64,000 nucleotides of DNA, from positions 1-64,000 of the forward strand of contig JBAIAA010000535.1 of NCBI GenBank assembly GCA_037893245.1, given 5' to 3'. Positions 21,812 to 32,726 of this stretch are shown in pieces (position 1 is the stretch's first letter; each line of letters starts with the position of its first letter). This stretch comes from Crossaster papposus. Taxonomy: Eukaryota; Echinodermata; Asteroidea; Velatida; Solasteridae. A model generated the notes under the pieces. It saw only the letters and a list, made by a program, of their open reading frames with translations, did no database searches and had not been told where the DNA came from. The translations under genes were made by a program, and so were the position numbers.

Positions 21812-23056
21812 TTAAAGATGGACTACAACGAAAACTCACACATTAAATTTATTATCGGACCTTGTTTATGTTGTGTTCAGGTAACACTTTATTGTTGGTC
21901 ATGTTTTTCTCTAAATAATTTTGTTGCAATTTGACCGAAAAAATTAGACCTCGATTCTTCGATTTTGAAATTTCCCGCCCTGTACTGGTTCCCGGCAAAG
22001 ATCCACTGAAAACCACAATGAAATCCACGATATAGTACCAGCGGACTTGTAAACCAGCGAAAAGTGATGACGTACTACCCATGAGCAACCGAGAGTAAAC
22101 AAAAGACGCCATGTTATTATTCCGTGTGTATTATGTATGCGTTTTCATGCAGAGGCATGAAGTTTTTACGAATCTTTTTTTTATAGTGTATCACTATCAG
22201 CTACAATAATGCCAACTTCATGTGTTGTTGGTGGATGCACGAGAAATTGTTCGAAGAATCCAGAGATTAATTTTGTGCAATTTCCGCGGGATCCTGCGTT
22301 ATCAAAGGAATGGGTGAAGTTCGTAAATATTACACGAAAGGATTTCACCTTCTCCGAGTTCTCGGCAAGAAGTAGGCTTTTGATTTGTTCAGCACATTTT
22401 TCAGAGGACTGTGTTGAACCTTCAAGTGCTTTGAAAAAATCACTGGGATTGACAACAAAGTTTCGTTTGAAGCCTGGATCGATCCCCACATTGAAAGCGC
22501 CAAACATCGAGAGAATTCGTACTACATGTAGTACTACATGTACCACCAGGCCTACTGCTTCTACGTCGGCCGAGTCATCGGCAACCGCCGGGTCGATCTG
22601 CCGTGGCCGCAGAGTCATCAGCTGAGTCGCAAGGGCTCTTGAAGTTGAAACGTAACGTTGGGGGCTTCACTCTATACTGTGGTCTTCCCAATACTCGCTG
22701 CTATCGGACATTTTTCGCTGTTTTTCGGTCGAAAATAGTTGTACCAAAATATAGCCTAGCTTGTCCGCTGTTATTCCGCATTGCATTGTACGGTAAAAAT
22801 GCACGCACACGATCGACCCGAGTAAATCGTCATGGGTAGTACGTCACACACAAAGTATGAATTATTCATGAGTTAAGGGCTTTTGCTGAAACTGAGTTTT
22901 TCTGGGTCGTAGAACGCCGATCAATTTTGGGTTTTTTTTGCATGAAGGAACAAGTTTTATTGAATACTAATGATATATTAGTAATCATTATACATTTTTC
23001 TCGAACAAAAACAGCAACACAGCCTTTATCATTATTCCGTTGTAGTCCATCTTTAA
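21812..23056. mobile_element. Possible THAP-bearing element bounded by 19-bp inverted repeats
   Basis: TTAAAGATGGACTACAACG at 21812-21830 is repeated in perfect inverted form at 23038-23056. The 1.2 kb between includes the THAP ORF. THAP domains are the DNA-binding domain of P-element-type transposases, so this may be a truncated transposon or a domesticated derivative. No target-site duplication is obvious, and no catalytic domain is seen downstream of the THAP domain. Confidence 0.4.
22209..22625 (+). CDS. THAP-domain protein (or first exon of one)
   Basis: ATG at 22209 opens 138 codons. Residues 1-95 form a THAP zinc finger: C5 and C10, then C60 and H63 (C2CH), with conserved F25-P26, W35 and a terminal SIPTL (residues 91-95) like the AVPTIF box. 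THAP domains bind DNA in animal transcription factors and in P-element-like transposases. After the domain comes a Thr/Ser/Arg tail to the stop; a splice donor may instead lead to further exons, which I cannot place. Intactness of the finger suggests it is recent or selected. The 145-codon minus-strand frame over the same bases is a shadow. Confidence 0.7.
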   Translation: MPTSCVVGGCTRNCSKNPEINFVQFPRDPALSKEWVKFVNITRKDFTFSEFSARSRLLICSAHFSEDCVEPSSALKKSLGLTTKFRLKPGSIPTLKAPNIERIRTTCSTTCTTRPTASTSAESSATAGSICRGRRVIS

Positions 23057-23492
23057 GACTGGACTATTCTGTGTGTGCAATCAGTGCACCTTAAATTTTG
23101 GCACTTTGAACAAAAAACGTTAGTCACTGTACAATGACTAATTTTTGTAATGTCAAAAGTAATGTCTTACTAGGTGTGCTACCAATATTAAACTAGGCAG
23201 TTGACACGGTATCACATCCCATGTTTTTATTCACATTCCTCGTAGGCCCCCTACATGTAAATTGCAGTGGGGTAATATACTGGAGAAAAATTGGATTTGT
23301 GATAACTCTTTATTCCTGACCCCTTATTTTCTTGTAATAGCTATTCATGCTTAATAGCACAACAAGTTAACATTAAACATTAAACATTAAGGGTGTAAAG
23401 GGAAATGTATATTTTGGGTGTGTTGCTTGCATTTGACTTGATCAAAGGCATCCTGGTTTGGCACCTCCAATTTTACTTGTTGTATTACTTTG
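23057..23492. other. Non-coding stretch
   Basis: No gene seen. A short direct repeat ACATTAAACATTAA lies at 23369-23390. Confidence 0.4.
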
Positions 23493-23720
23493 TACACTCT
23501 AAAAACTGTGTTTAGCGAGGAAACACTTTTCTTGCTATCAGTTTGTAAACATGTTTTGAAGCTAAATGCACGCATCCGATAATCCTAAACATCAACGTCC
23601 AATGGCTAAACACAATCCGTCCTCATACTAAACATGATTAGCATTAAACATGTTTACAAACTGATAGCAAGAAAGTGTTTATAAAAGTGTTTACTCGCTA
23701 AACACAGTTTTTGCAGTGTA
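23493..23720. mobile_element. TA-flanked MITE, TACACT...AGTGTA ends
   Basis: The left arm (TACACTCTAAAAACTGTGTT, then AGCGAGGAAACACTTTTCTT, then GCTATCAGTTTGTAAACATG) is matched by an inverted right arm ending TTTTTGCAGTGTA. Arms are about 75 bp with small differences; TA at both ends is included. The interior has GCTAAACAC/ATTAAACATG words. Confidence 0.8.
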
Positions 23721-25036
23721 TAGTGTTGGTTGTGTGTGGTTCAATTCCACTAATGCTTCAATTCACAATGTAAGAAACACAACTGCTAATCACATAATTA
23801 CAATTCCAGGCATTGCCTTTCCCATAAAATGATTTGATAATAATCTTTAAATCATGTTAACCATCGTAGTGAACTTTGTTGCTTGCTTAACATTTTATTT
23901 AAAACTTTGTAGCAACAGTTTAATAAACCGGGCCCACCCCCCGTTAGACTGCACAGAAAAGGTGAGTTCACTGAAGAAATATAATGTAGTGTTTCACATT
24001 TATTTTATTTTTAGCACCAAAATTGAATGTCATTTTACATTCAATTTAATTTTATACACATTAAATCAACAAAATCAGTAATATCAAATTAACCACTTAA
24101 CTATTGACATTAGTATTACCAAATAAAAATACTTTATTGTTCATTGCATGCAATATAGAAAAGGTAAATAAATTATATGGGTACAGTACAGAAGAAGAAG
24201 GGAGATGGACCAGTACAGTGTCCCTCTTCATTATTACAGAATGTACACCAATTTATTAATATATATTTCCCCTCAATTCATTTCAGTAAAATATATTACA
24301 GAATGCAGATATATTTTTATGAGGCTGCTGGCTTGCTGCATTGTGTTCTCTCATAGTTTTTTTACCCGATTTTTCAATCGGTCGGTCAATCGAAGATGCT
24401 TTCTAAATGTCCTAACCCATTATTGTCTCTATACTCCACGATTGCCGGTGTTTACATTAAAATTTATCGGAAATTTGTTTGAAATATATAGAACAACAAA
24501 TAAAGTTTTTCTATATTATACAGAATAAGAAACATAAGACTGAAAATCTAGGTAAACGCAAATAAAATTAAGTATAGATGGTAGAAATTGTCATTTTACC
24601 AGTACAAAGGTGGACGTTCATAATTATCATGTAGGCCCAATTGGCCAACTTGCAGTTTAATGGTTGCTGCAAATGTCCACAGGGTTTGAGGGCGATAATT
24701 CTAGAGCCCATTAAACTCTGCGTGCCTCAGGATTTTTTTCGGAGCAAGTGTCCCTTTTTGGTGCACCGCCCCTCCCCCCCCCCCCCCTCCGCTTAAAAAA
24801 AACCCGTTCCGCTGCCGCTGTTATTATGTGCATACATTGTTAAGCGCCCTCTCTAGTAAAATGCTGTCCAGCATCGTACTGTATTACATGTAGTACTACC
24901 GAACGTGCACATATCTCTACCTAGTAGTGATACCAACACAGTTTTCAGTTCGAGTCCTAAACGATATCGAAGACAATTTTACTATCTTTACTAAATAGTT
25001 ATTCAAGTGGAATTGTAGCAGGCTATTTACTTCACC
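23721..25036. other. Non-coding stretch upstream of the SGNH gene
   Basis: AT-rich, no gene recognised. A degenerate MITE-like segment with a C-tract (24700-24810) is present. The 5' flank of exon 1 may hold its promoter, but no clear core element is visible. Confidence 0.4.
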
Positions 25037-25159
25037 ATGATGGCGTATTATGGTTCAGGCTTCCGCGCTAAGGCAGTCCAGTGGTCGAGAGGGATATGTG
25101 GGAAGCAAAACAAGTGTCGTATGCCCACACCAGTAGATGATTTCGAGAGGAAAAAGAAG
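25037..25159 (+). CDS. SGNH-hydrolase/zinc-finger gene, exon 1
   Basis: First exon of an eleven-exon model (25037-25159, 25751-25852, 29016-29150, 31241-31396, 32423-32726, 33507-33648, 35105-35207, 36077-36235, 36626-36775, 47701-47729, 47822-47939; 1521 nt, 506 codons plus stop). It starts at ATG 25037 in a good context (CACCATG), with a second ATG immediately after. It encodes MMAYYGSGFRAKAVQW and a Lys/Arg-rich end, then AAG|GTAGAC as donor. The donor is moderate, and exons 1-2 are the least certain parts of the model; the exons from 3 to 9 stand alone on their own evidence. Confidence 0.5.
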
Positions 25160-25378
25160 GTAGACGTTGACATAGTTACAACATGAAAACTTCCCTTTTC
25201 TTTGGAAGCATAGTTGATTATTTTGCTTAAATGCATAACATTACAAATTATTGCTTGCTATAGTATAAGGTTTCTATAAAGTTAATGTTGGGATATATTA
25301 AAGGATATTAACACAAGAGTTAAACAACCGACTGTTTTTGGGAACATAACAACCCGAATATTAAAGGGATCGTATACG

Positions 25379-25655
25379 CAGGCCCATACGCAGGGGGTGC
25401 GACGGGTGCATAGGCACCCCCCCAAAATACCAAAAGGTCCACATTTTCCGGGGTAAATAATGGTATTTTGATGTAGTACTAACTGTACTGGTGCACGAGA
25501 AAAAATTGTTCCATTTTTGGTCCCATCAGTACAAATTCGCCCCCCAAATTACCAAAAGGGGTAAATAATGGTATTTTGATGTAGAAAAATGTTGGTTCAA
25601 ATTTTGGTCCCATCAGTACAAATTCCCCCCATAACAAATTATGCGTACGGGCCTG
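25379..25655. mobile_element. MITE with CAGGCCCATACGCA ends and 5-bp TSD (intron 1)
   Basis: Starts CAGGCCCATACGCA, ends TGCGTACGGGCCTG (near-inverted), flanked by ATACG on each side (25374-25378, 25656-25660). The interior contains a duplicated segment (CCAAAA...GGGGTAAATAATGGTATTTT and TTTGGTCCCATCAGTACAAATT). Like the element at 961, it has a CAGG end and a 5-bp target duplication. Confidence 0.75.
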
Positions 25656-25750
25656 ATACGTTTGGTAATGGGAACCCACTGTTGGTTTTAATCCTATATA
25701 GTTATAGATATACACCATAAAACTAACCTGTAAAAATTTCATTTCAAAAG

Positions 25751-25852
25751 GTGGAAGCGATTTTGAGATATTGCCGAAAATCTGGAGCGGTTATTGTCCA
25801 CGCAGGAAGAATAATCTGCATTGGAATACACAGTCTGAGAAACGTCACTGCA
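25751..25852 (+). CDS. SGNH-hydrolase gene, exon 2
   Basis: An acceptor (CTAAC branch-like word, then TTTCAAAAG) precedes a 102-nt frame, VEAILRYCRKSGAVIVHAGR to RNVTA, which ends at GCA|GTAACG. Both boundaries are phase 0, matching exon 1 and exon 3. Without the splice the frame would stop at 25899. No domain is assigned; additional exons may exist in the 3.2-kb intron that follows. Confidence 0.45.
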
Positions 25853-26983
25853 GTAACGCTTCTCTGTCAGATTCAAATTTGTGGGGATAAAAAGTGATAT
25901 ATTTTCCTATAACCGCAATACTTTGAAGTGAAAAGTTTCTAAAAATGCATTTTACTATCAAAAGCTGTTTTACTTCTTACCAAATACGTTTTTATTGCCA
26001 TTTATTTTTGGCGTATTTACCAAACGTATACGATTCCAGTGGGCATAGCCGGAATCAATACATATAAGAAGGATACTTGAAATGTATACATTGTATACAA
26101 GACCGGATATAAGCCCTAGTTGTCCTAGCATTCTGTATAAACCGCACATTCTTGTACGGGGCTGGGAGCTAGCTCTCATTATATAAAGTGATTTTCAGAC
26201 CAGTTTTTTAAGTGTGCATGAATATGTTGTCTCACGCGTTTACCCACACCATTATACTTGTCAAGCACAACACGAAATAGATTGACAGCAAACCCATTGC
26301 GTAAATCCCGGGGGTAGGGGTATACCAGAGTTGTATTAGAGTCCCTGCAATTCATTCTTTTCCAAGCAGTCCTTTGTCAGTGTTCAACCAGTTACTTATG
26401 ACTGGCCTTATGAAAGGACTTGTGACTGGACTTCATTTGAATTAAATTAACTTCTGAAACTTAACTCGTTAACTTCTGAAACACAATCTTTATAATGATA
26501 AAATATGCTTAGTTAATTAATAATTAAATTATTAAGACGTTTTCGGGGAGTGCGCGCACACAGTGCTTGGGTGTCAGTTCTGGTGTAGAGGTCAGTGGTG
26601 CCGCCATGTTGACAACATTTATTTCGTAGACAAACGTGATACGTATACACGGCGTAACACAACATTGCCCTGGGTACGTTGTATAGACAGTGGTAGTTTG
26701 CAGGGGGGGGGGGGGGGGTGGGGGGGGGGGGGGGGGGGGCGGAAGGGGTGTTGCGCAATCAGTTGCAATCGCAGTTTGGGTATCCATTTAAAAAAAAGTA
26801 ATGACCATTAAACATAAATAAATAATCCATGTATACTGTTAACATTTTCTCTTTAACAGTACTGAAAACATAATAGTTTATATTGAAAGAGTATTTTCAA
26901 TTGTTGAGGTGCTTAGTTTTAAATAAAATGCGTACAAATATTACCGACAATTTTCCGTTGGTTTATTGCAGCAGCTAACGTGT
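25853..26983. other. Intron 2, left part
   Basis: No coding signal. It includes an extreme G-tract region (26702-26740, runs of 10 or more G with single T or C interruptions), a probable G-quadruplex former on the plus strand. Confidence 0.5.
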
Positions 26984-27418
26984 TAGCCTTTTGTCAAGGC
27001 CTTCGTGGCTGCGATCCCAAGCGACCGGAACGGAGACCACGCACGCGAGTGGCGAAGCCACGAGGGCCTTTTCCAACTTGTTTGCGGTTTCTTATGTGTT
27101 TCTTTATAATCTCGATTTTTGCTACCCAAAACGGTAGCAAAAGTCCAAACCAATCAGAAGCGACGGGGGTCAGCGGGTCAGCATACATTAACAAATTATG
27201 CAAATCAACAAGTATACAAATTGGTTAATCGTTCAGCACTTTACTTGTTTGCATACAAGTAATGAATAATGCACGTATCATACTCTATGAATAATTCATC
27301 AAAACAAACCGCAAACAAGTTGGAAAAGGCCCTCGTGGCTTCGCCACTCGACTGGCGCGCGTGGTCTCCCTTTCCAGTCGCTTGGGATCCCAGCCACGAA
27401 GGCCTTGACAAAAGGCTA
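26984..27418. mobile_element. TIR-MULE-type MITE with 9-bp TSD (intron 2)
   Basis: Inverted arms of about 105 bp begin TAGCCTTTTGTCAAGGCCTT and end AAGGCCTTGACAAAAGGCTA. The 9 bases CTAACGTGT flank the element exactly on both sides (26975-26983 and 27419-27427). Nine-base duplications with long TIRs are the hallmark of Mutator-like (MULE) elements. The unique centre is about 225 bp. There is no ORF. The MULE-like transposase at 40 kb could be the type of enzyme that moves it, but the TIRs of that module are not identified. Confidence 0.85.
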
Positions 27419-27427
27419 CTAACGTGT

Positions 27428-29015
27428 ATGAATGGGTCCAGGTGGGAATTTCGTTACAAAACGTCTCCCCTAAAATGGCTACAAATATCGACATAATGTG
27501 AAAAAACTTATCGTTCATCCTCTGATTTTTTTCAACTAACGTAATAATTAGGAATAGATCTTTCATTCCTGAAAGTTAAATAAAAATCCCTCGGTACATC
27601 CTCTGGATATTTGACCTTTTTTTTGAATTTGTTTTTGAAAATGGTTTCTGCCAATTCTCAATCGCGAAAGTTTACGCCATGCCTGTACTGTACGAATCTG
27701 GCTTTGCGGACGTTATATGAATCACTGAATTCGGGGAGCGCGAGCACGGAGCAAATTTGTACGTGTTTCAATGGTGCGCTTCGAGGCAGCGATCTATACG
27801 TGTTTACTGTATGAGATGTTCGACTCGTGAGCGTGGAAGAATGAATGAGATACATTTCAACGTTGGTGGCGCACTTTTTTGGGACCCCTTCCGCCCCCCC
27901 CCCCCCCTGGTAGTTCGTGAACTCTTTTTCACAGCTCGCCTTCGCAATTTCGTTTTCATGAACTGACAGTGTGACTTCGTGGAACCGAAAAACGCCACAA
28001 TGTACTAATTTCGGCCAAATTCGCCAATAAAAATAAGCAAATTAAAATGATTCCAGAAACAAAAAATTCGCCATGTTATACTTCATGACATAAAATGATA
28101 AATTCGGAAAAAAATTTGTTTTTCTAATTTCTTGAATTTTTGGTATACACAATGTGATGCAGTTCGTGGTGTCGGTGATGAATAATGTTCAATAATTGAG
28201 TGTAATTTATACAAGATCAAAGGGAGTTTCTGACTTCTGTGGCTGTTTTCTCTCACTTACTCGAATTGGTTGTACAATGGGTAAATCAATGGGCAATTAA
28301 ATAAAGGCTACTGTGGTTGTAAAAGTACTATCCCAATTGCAACTGGTTTTAATATCTACTATATGCAGCAACAATTTGATCTTGGATTAGTAGAGAACTT
28401 TGAAATAAAAGTTGATTGAGCCAAATAAAAAATAGTCAATAAAGATACAAATAGATGATGCTGTAGACAGCTGCAAAAAGGGTGGCTCACTTAAATGCAT
28501 TTAACTATGGAACGATGAGTAAAGTCAGAAATATAAAAATCTGTATAAAGCCCAAAGCATTGTCTATCTACTTTTTTCTCTACATTATGTGTATTTTTGC
28601 GTACTATTTATTTTCAAAAAAATATTCCTCAAAAGGGAACTTCATTGACTCGTCCTGCATACCGTGAGTTTGCATCATTGCAAGTTACGGCGCCGTTGTA
28701 TAGATTCTTCAACTTGTTTTTAGCAAATGACAAAAGGATCAGCGTCTCTTTTAACAGCAACCAAAAGTCAAAAATGTACTTTGTAATTTTTAAAGTAAAC
28801 TTTATTGAATACGCTTTGATCAGTCAATTAAAATGTTCCCTGTCAGAATAAGTCAAGATAACTTTATATTATACTGCACCTTTTCGCACTCCTAAAAATA
28901 ATGGAATAATGAGAATCAAATTGTATGATCAACGTCCGTCTTTTATATTAATGTTTGGAAATACACGCGCTTTCAATAATAATACTCATAACTCGGTTGC
29001 TTTTACAAACTACAG
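27428..29015. other. Intron 2, right part
   Basis: No convincing exon. A 67-codon plus frame at 27611-27814 has four cysteines but no splice support. A C-tract is at 27894-27907. Confidence 0.4.
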
Positions 29016-29150
29016 ATTGCATTGGTCTACGGCGATTCGCAATGGAGGTCAATGGTGGAGGGATACGTTCCAGTGAACGACGCTGATGGTAGCAGTTTTC
29101 TGTTGGGTGTGAATTGTACACCCGGTGCCACTGTTCGTGATATATATAAG
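29016..29150 (+). CDS. SGNH-hydrolase gene, exon 3 (catalytic Ser and Gly blocks)
   Basis: Acceptor TTTTACAAACTACAG, donor AAG|GTAAAT, phase 0 at both ends. It encodes IALVYGDSQWRSMVEGY and, near the end, TPGATVRDIYK. The GDS motif is SGNH block I (nucleophile Ser) and PGATVRDI is block II (oxyanion Gly). SGNH/GDSL enzymes hydrolyse esters and glycans; similar domains also occur in invertebrate orphan proteins and some LINE ORF1 proteins. Here the domain is split over exons 3-5. Confidence 0.75.
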
Positions 29151-29771
29151 GTAAATAAAATTGTTAAATAAAATAATATTTATTGGTTGATGGTGCTGCT
29201 CAAATCATCAACGATTGGTTGTAAACGTTGGTGCAAATTTATTGTATTCGGGAAAATGTCCTTGAAATCATTACTTTATAGGCTTAGTGATTTTTATTTG
29301 GGGGTACCATCCGCCACATTACGGACAAAATCGCAGGCATGAATTAAGGCCGGTTCATACTTAACGCGAAAGCGAATGCGATACGAATTTGACGTCACAA
29401 AACATTTGCTGCGAACATTCGCCCAAGTTGAAATGTGTTCAACTTTTGCGATTTCGCATCGCGAAAACTCCCCCTGACGTCACAAAATCGCGTTCGCGTT
29501 TGCTTCTGCGCCGAGTATGAACCGGCCTTAACGCGACGGCGCGAATCACAGCTTGCGCTGGCACAAAACGATGTATTTTACGCCTTGATTCAAGGCCTAC
29601 TCTGCCCGCAATGTGGTGGATGGTACCCTGAACATGTCACAGTATTCTTTTTGACTCAAGGAGCCCTAGTGTGAATTTGGTTTCTCAAAATACCCGTTGA
29701 GACTAGAAAGTAATATCTTATTATGATTTTATGAAATTTCCGAACACAAATTTGACAAATTATTGAGAAAG
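29151..29771. other. Intron 3, left part
   Basis: No exon recognised. A short inverted pair (TTAAGGCCGGTTCATACTTAA at 29344 and GAGTATGAACCGGCCTTAA at 29513) marks a small MITE of about 190 bp (29344-29531) with interior GCGAACGCGATTCGC-type words. Confidence 0.55.
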
Positions 29772-30201
29772 TACGGAGCCCCTAAAGGGACATATGACGA
29801 ATAAATATCACTGTGACGAAATAATTTGAGTTTTTTATTTCGTGCGCTCGAAATCATTTCGTGCACTCGAAATAACTTATTTCGTGAGCTTGAAATGATT
29901 TCGTGCCCACGAAATGATTTCGTGCGCTCGAAAAAAATCTTTTCGTGAGCTCGAAATCATTTCGTGCGCTCGAAATCATTTCGTGCGCTCAAAATACTTT
30001 ATTTCGTGCGCTCGAAATCATTTCGAGCTCATGAAAAGATTTTTTTCGAGCGCACGAAATCATTTCGTGGGCACGAAATCATTTCGAGTGCACGAAATGA
30101 TTTCGTGGGCACGAAATGATTTCGAGCGCACGAAATAAAAAACTCAAATTATTTCGTCACGGTGATTTTTATTCGTCATATGTTCCTTTAGGGGCTCCGT
30201 A
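29772..30201. mobile_element. TA-flanked palindromic MITE with ATTTCGTGCGCTCGAAAT repeats (intron 3)
   Basis: Ends TACGGAGCCCCTAAAGGGAC and its complement (GTTCCTTTAGGGGCTCCGTA, one mismatch), arms of about 90 bp including GACGAATAAA and AATTTGAGTTTTTTATTTCG. The interior is a run of ATTTCGTGCGCTCGAAATC half-palindromes in both orientations. Flanking AGAAAGT occurs on both sides (29765-29771 and 30202-30208, offset by one base), so the duplication could be TA or seven to eight bases. Confidence 0.85.
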
Positions 30202-31240
30202 AGAAAGTGAGAGAAAATGGCAACTCTTTAGACTCGTGTACATTTACAACGCGAACGGGCTCATTTCGCTTCTTGCCGCCTGGCCTGTTACTGCGCATGC
30301 GTGCATGAATGTGAATTTATTATGAAACTGGTCTATAAGTGCTTACACATTATGGCGATGTAAAAGGGGGTCCTCCAGTGACCCAATAATTAGTTTTTCT
30401 TCTAAAATAACTTTGCGCAATTTCACAAAATTAACAATAAAGTATTTTAAATGTTTCAGATTTAAGTTTATTTTTCGTGATTTATTACACGGTAATTTTA
30501 GTGGGGGGATTGTGCTTTTTAACAATCGACTGTTGTTTCATTATCAAAATCGGACGCTAATAGTAATAGATGCAATGCAAGTCATTTGTTTCATATTTGT
30601 TTCTTAGTTCTTGTAACAATAGTTGTACATGTATTTTAATGCGTTAAATAAGGAACCAGGCCACGTACAAGCATTTTGCTTGTTGCCTTGTTTCCGCCAT
30701 TCATCACCCTTTGTGCATTAATAACTGTGTAAAACATTATTTATTGTGATGTATGGAAATAAAGCAATACCAATACAATACCAATACGTACAGGAAGAAA
30801 ACTGTTGTCGAATAACCAAAAGCTGATACTGGCAAATTAGTTCCAGGATGGTTCGATTCACCCTTTCCCGTCATTCAAGCCATGCCCAAATCTAGCTTTG
30901 AGCAAGGGAAGGGGAGAGACGCCCTATACATTTACGAAATTTAGTATTGTGATACACGGTAAAGTATATCATACCATGAGTCCATGGCTAAACAGGGTTG
31001 CAAGCCCCCTAGACCCACCATGCACAGCTAGCCTTTGCATTCATACTATTAGTGGATTTGTTCTGTAACGTTTTCCTAACTTTCAAAATTGGATGTCCTC
31101 TAATAAAATAATGGGTAATCTTAAACAAATAATGCAATAGTAGGTCCCACTTGTCATTTTTTTTCTCAAATTAATCTGTTTTAATTTAGTACCTTTACTT
31201 GTGGGATAAAATGTATCGTATATCATTTTATATTTTGTAG
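30202..31240. other. Intron 3, right part
   Basis: AT-rich with no exon or element recognised. AATAAAGC and repeated CAATACCAATAC occur at 30760-30790. Confidence 0.4.
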
Positions 31241-31396
31241 GAGATTAAACTGAACAAAGGCCCAAAGAATCCAGCAGCTATCCTTTTGGCAGTTGGTACC
31301 AACAACCTGCCAAACCTACGAAGCAGCTTTGAATCAACGCAGAGAGAGTTTTCTCAACTAGTTGATTACACCCGCGAGCGATACAGGGATAGTCAA
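31241..31396 (+). CDS. SGNH-hydrolase gene, exon 4 (Asn block)
   Basis: Acceptor TATTTTGTAG, donor CAA|GTATGA, phase 0 throughout. It encodes EIKLNKGPKNPAAILLAVGT, then NNLPNLRSSFESTQREFSQL and a basic end. AVGTNN corresponds to SGNH block III (GxND-type, here GTNN), which supplies the oxyanion Asn. It directly continues the fold from exon 3. Confidence 0.75.
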
Positions 31397-32422
31397 GTAT
31401 GAACACTACTAATTCCATTTTGGCACATAATATTTAAGTAATTTTGGATCAGAAATATTTGATTTATCATACAGCTATTAATTAAATTACTACACTGTAC
31501 CAAATAACCGTAAAATAACGGGATATTTTCAAGACACACTACCGTAATTTTACTTCCAAAACGCGTTAAAATACAAATACGGCGATATTTTTTTTCAGGT
31601 TGAAAACCCCGTTTTTATGGTTATCTGTACAGTGCTATAGTGCTCACTTGCTGTACAAAATGAAGCAGGCCGAACGCATCAAATCGATACACCCAAAACC
31701 GAAACGCACATTATACAAGTACCCTTCAATGAATTTTGATTGTATAGGACACGTACACCGTCTATACCATGTCGTATGAAACCGTCTAAAACGCAAGAAC
31801 ACTAATGCATCCTTCCACGTAGCGCCACCATTGATCATGATTCGCTCGTGCCCACCACCCACACTAGACGCTTGGGAAAAGACGCTGGGTCTTATTTGAC
31901 TCGTATAGACACGATAAGAAGAAAGTTAACCCGTGACGTGCGAGGTCAACATTTCCGCATCAGCACAACGTTCAATCGTGTCAACTCAGCTGATTGTGTC
32001 CCCTGAATTTATTAAAAAAACTATGGGGCTCTTGGATCCCTGGCGGCCGGAGCAACGTATATCTTGTGTACACAGACCCCCGCGTCGCCAACAAGAAAAT
32101 CGGTCGAATTCTTCCTAATTTTATTAAAAAGTTGAAAACAATCCCCGTTCCGCATTCACTTAGTTACAAAGCAAGATGGAGGACAACGAAATTAACTAGA
32201 ACAGCTGATCGTATAGGCGCGGACCAATCACAGGGCTTTTGTCAATGTTCAACACTCCCACTGGGGCCGTTTTCGCAAAAGTGATTACGCGATGCAATTC
32301 GAACGGTCAGGTCAAAACTTCTTCCGGATAAATCTGCGAAGCTCGATTTGCGTTTCTCAGCGCCCAATGTGGGCGGTGGGCACGAGTGAATGATCATGTT
32401 GACTTTTTTTCATAAATTATAG
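31397..32422. other. Intron 4
   Basis: Contains a small TA-flanked MITE (next entry). The rest shows no exon; frames of 61-96 codons at 31933-32284 overlap each other and lack splice support. Confidence 0.4.
31491..31637. mobile_element. Small TA-flanked MITE, TACACTGTAC ends (intron 4)
   Basis: Left end TACACTGTACCAAATAACCG, right end CGTTTTTATGGTTATCTGTA then CAGTGCTA, an imperfect inverted pair with one extra base on the right. It has the same TACACTG-type end as the 23493 element. Confidence 0.6.
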
Positions 32423-32726
32423 ATCGCCGTATTATCTATCCTTCCAAGACTTGACAAGTTTGGGCAGTCAGTAGGTAGGTACAATAACATGCTGCACATA
32501 ATGTGCAAACAGAAAGGTGTACGCTATGTTGACGTGAACGAAGGATTTGAGGAGAGGCACGACTGGCTATGGTGCGGAGATGGTGTTCATCTCAGCGATG
32601 ATTACGGAGCACCATTGCTTGTGGAGCTTGTGCATCAAGCAATAAACAAGACAATGACTCCTGCGCCGCTCCCACCAACAAAGACAAAGGCACCCAAAGT
32701 AGTTGCTACACCGCCAAAGAAATCTG
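32423..32726 (+). CDS. SGNH-hydrolase gene, exon 5 (catalytic Asp/His block)
   Basis: Acceptor TTTTTCATAAATTATAG, donor TCTG|GTAATT; phase 0 in, phase 1 out. It encodes IAVLSILPRLDKFG, then CKQKGVRYVDVNEGF and WCGDGVHLSDDYGAPLLVEL, then a Pro/Lys/Thr linker. DGVHLSDDYG is SGNH block V (DxxH, catalytic Asp and His). With exons 3 and 4 all four signature residues are present, so the domain could be catalytically active. Confidence 0.8.

Noticed and set aside
22181-22618. 145-codon minus-strand frame
   Set aside because: Antisense shadow of the THAP ORF, whose plus-strand translation has clear domain residues.
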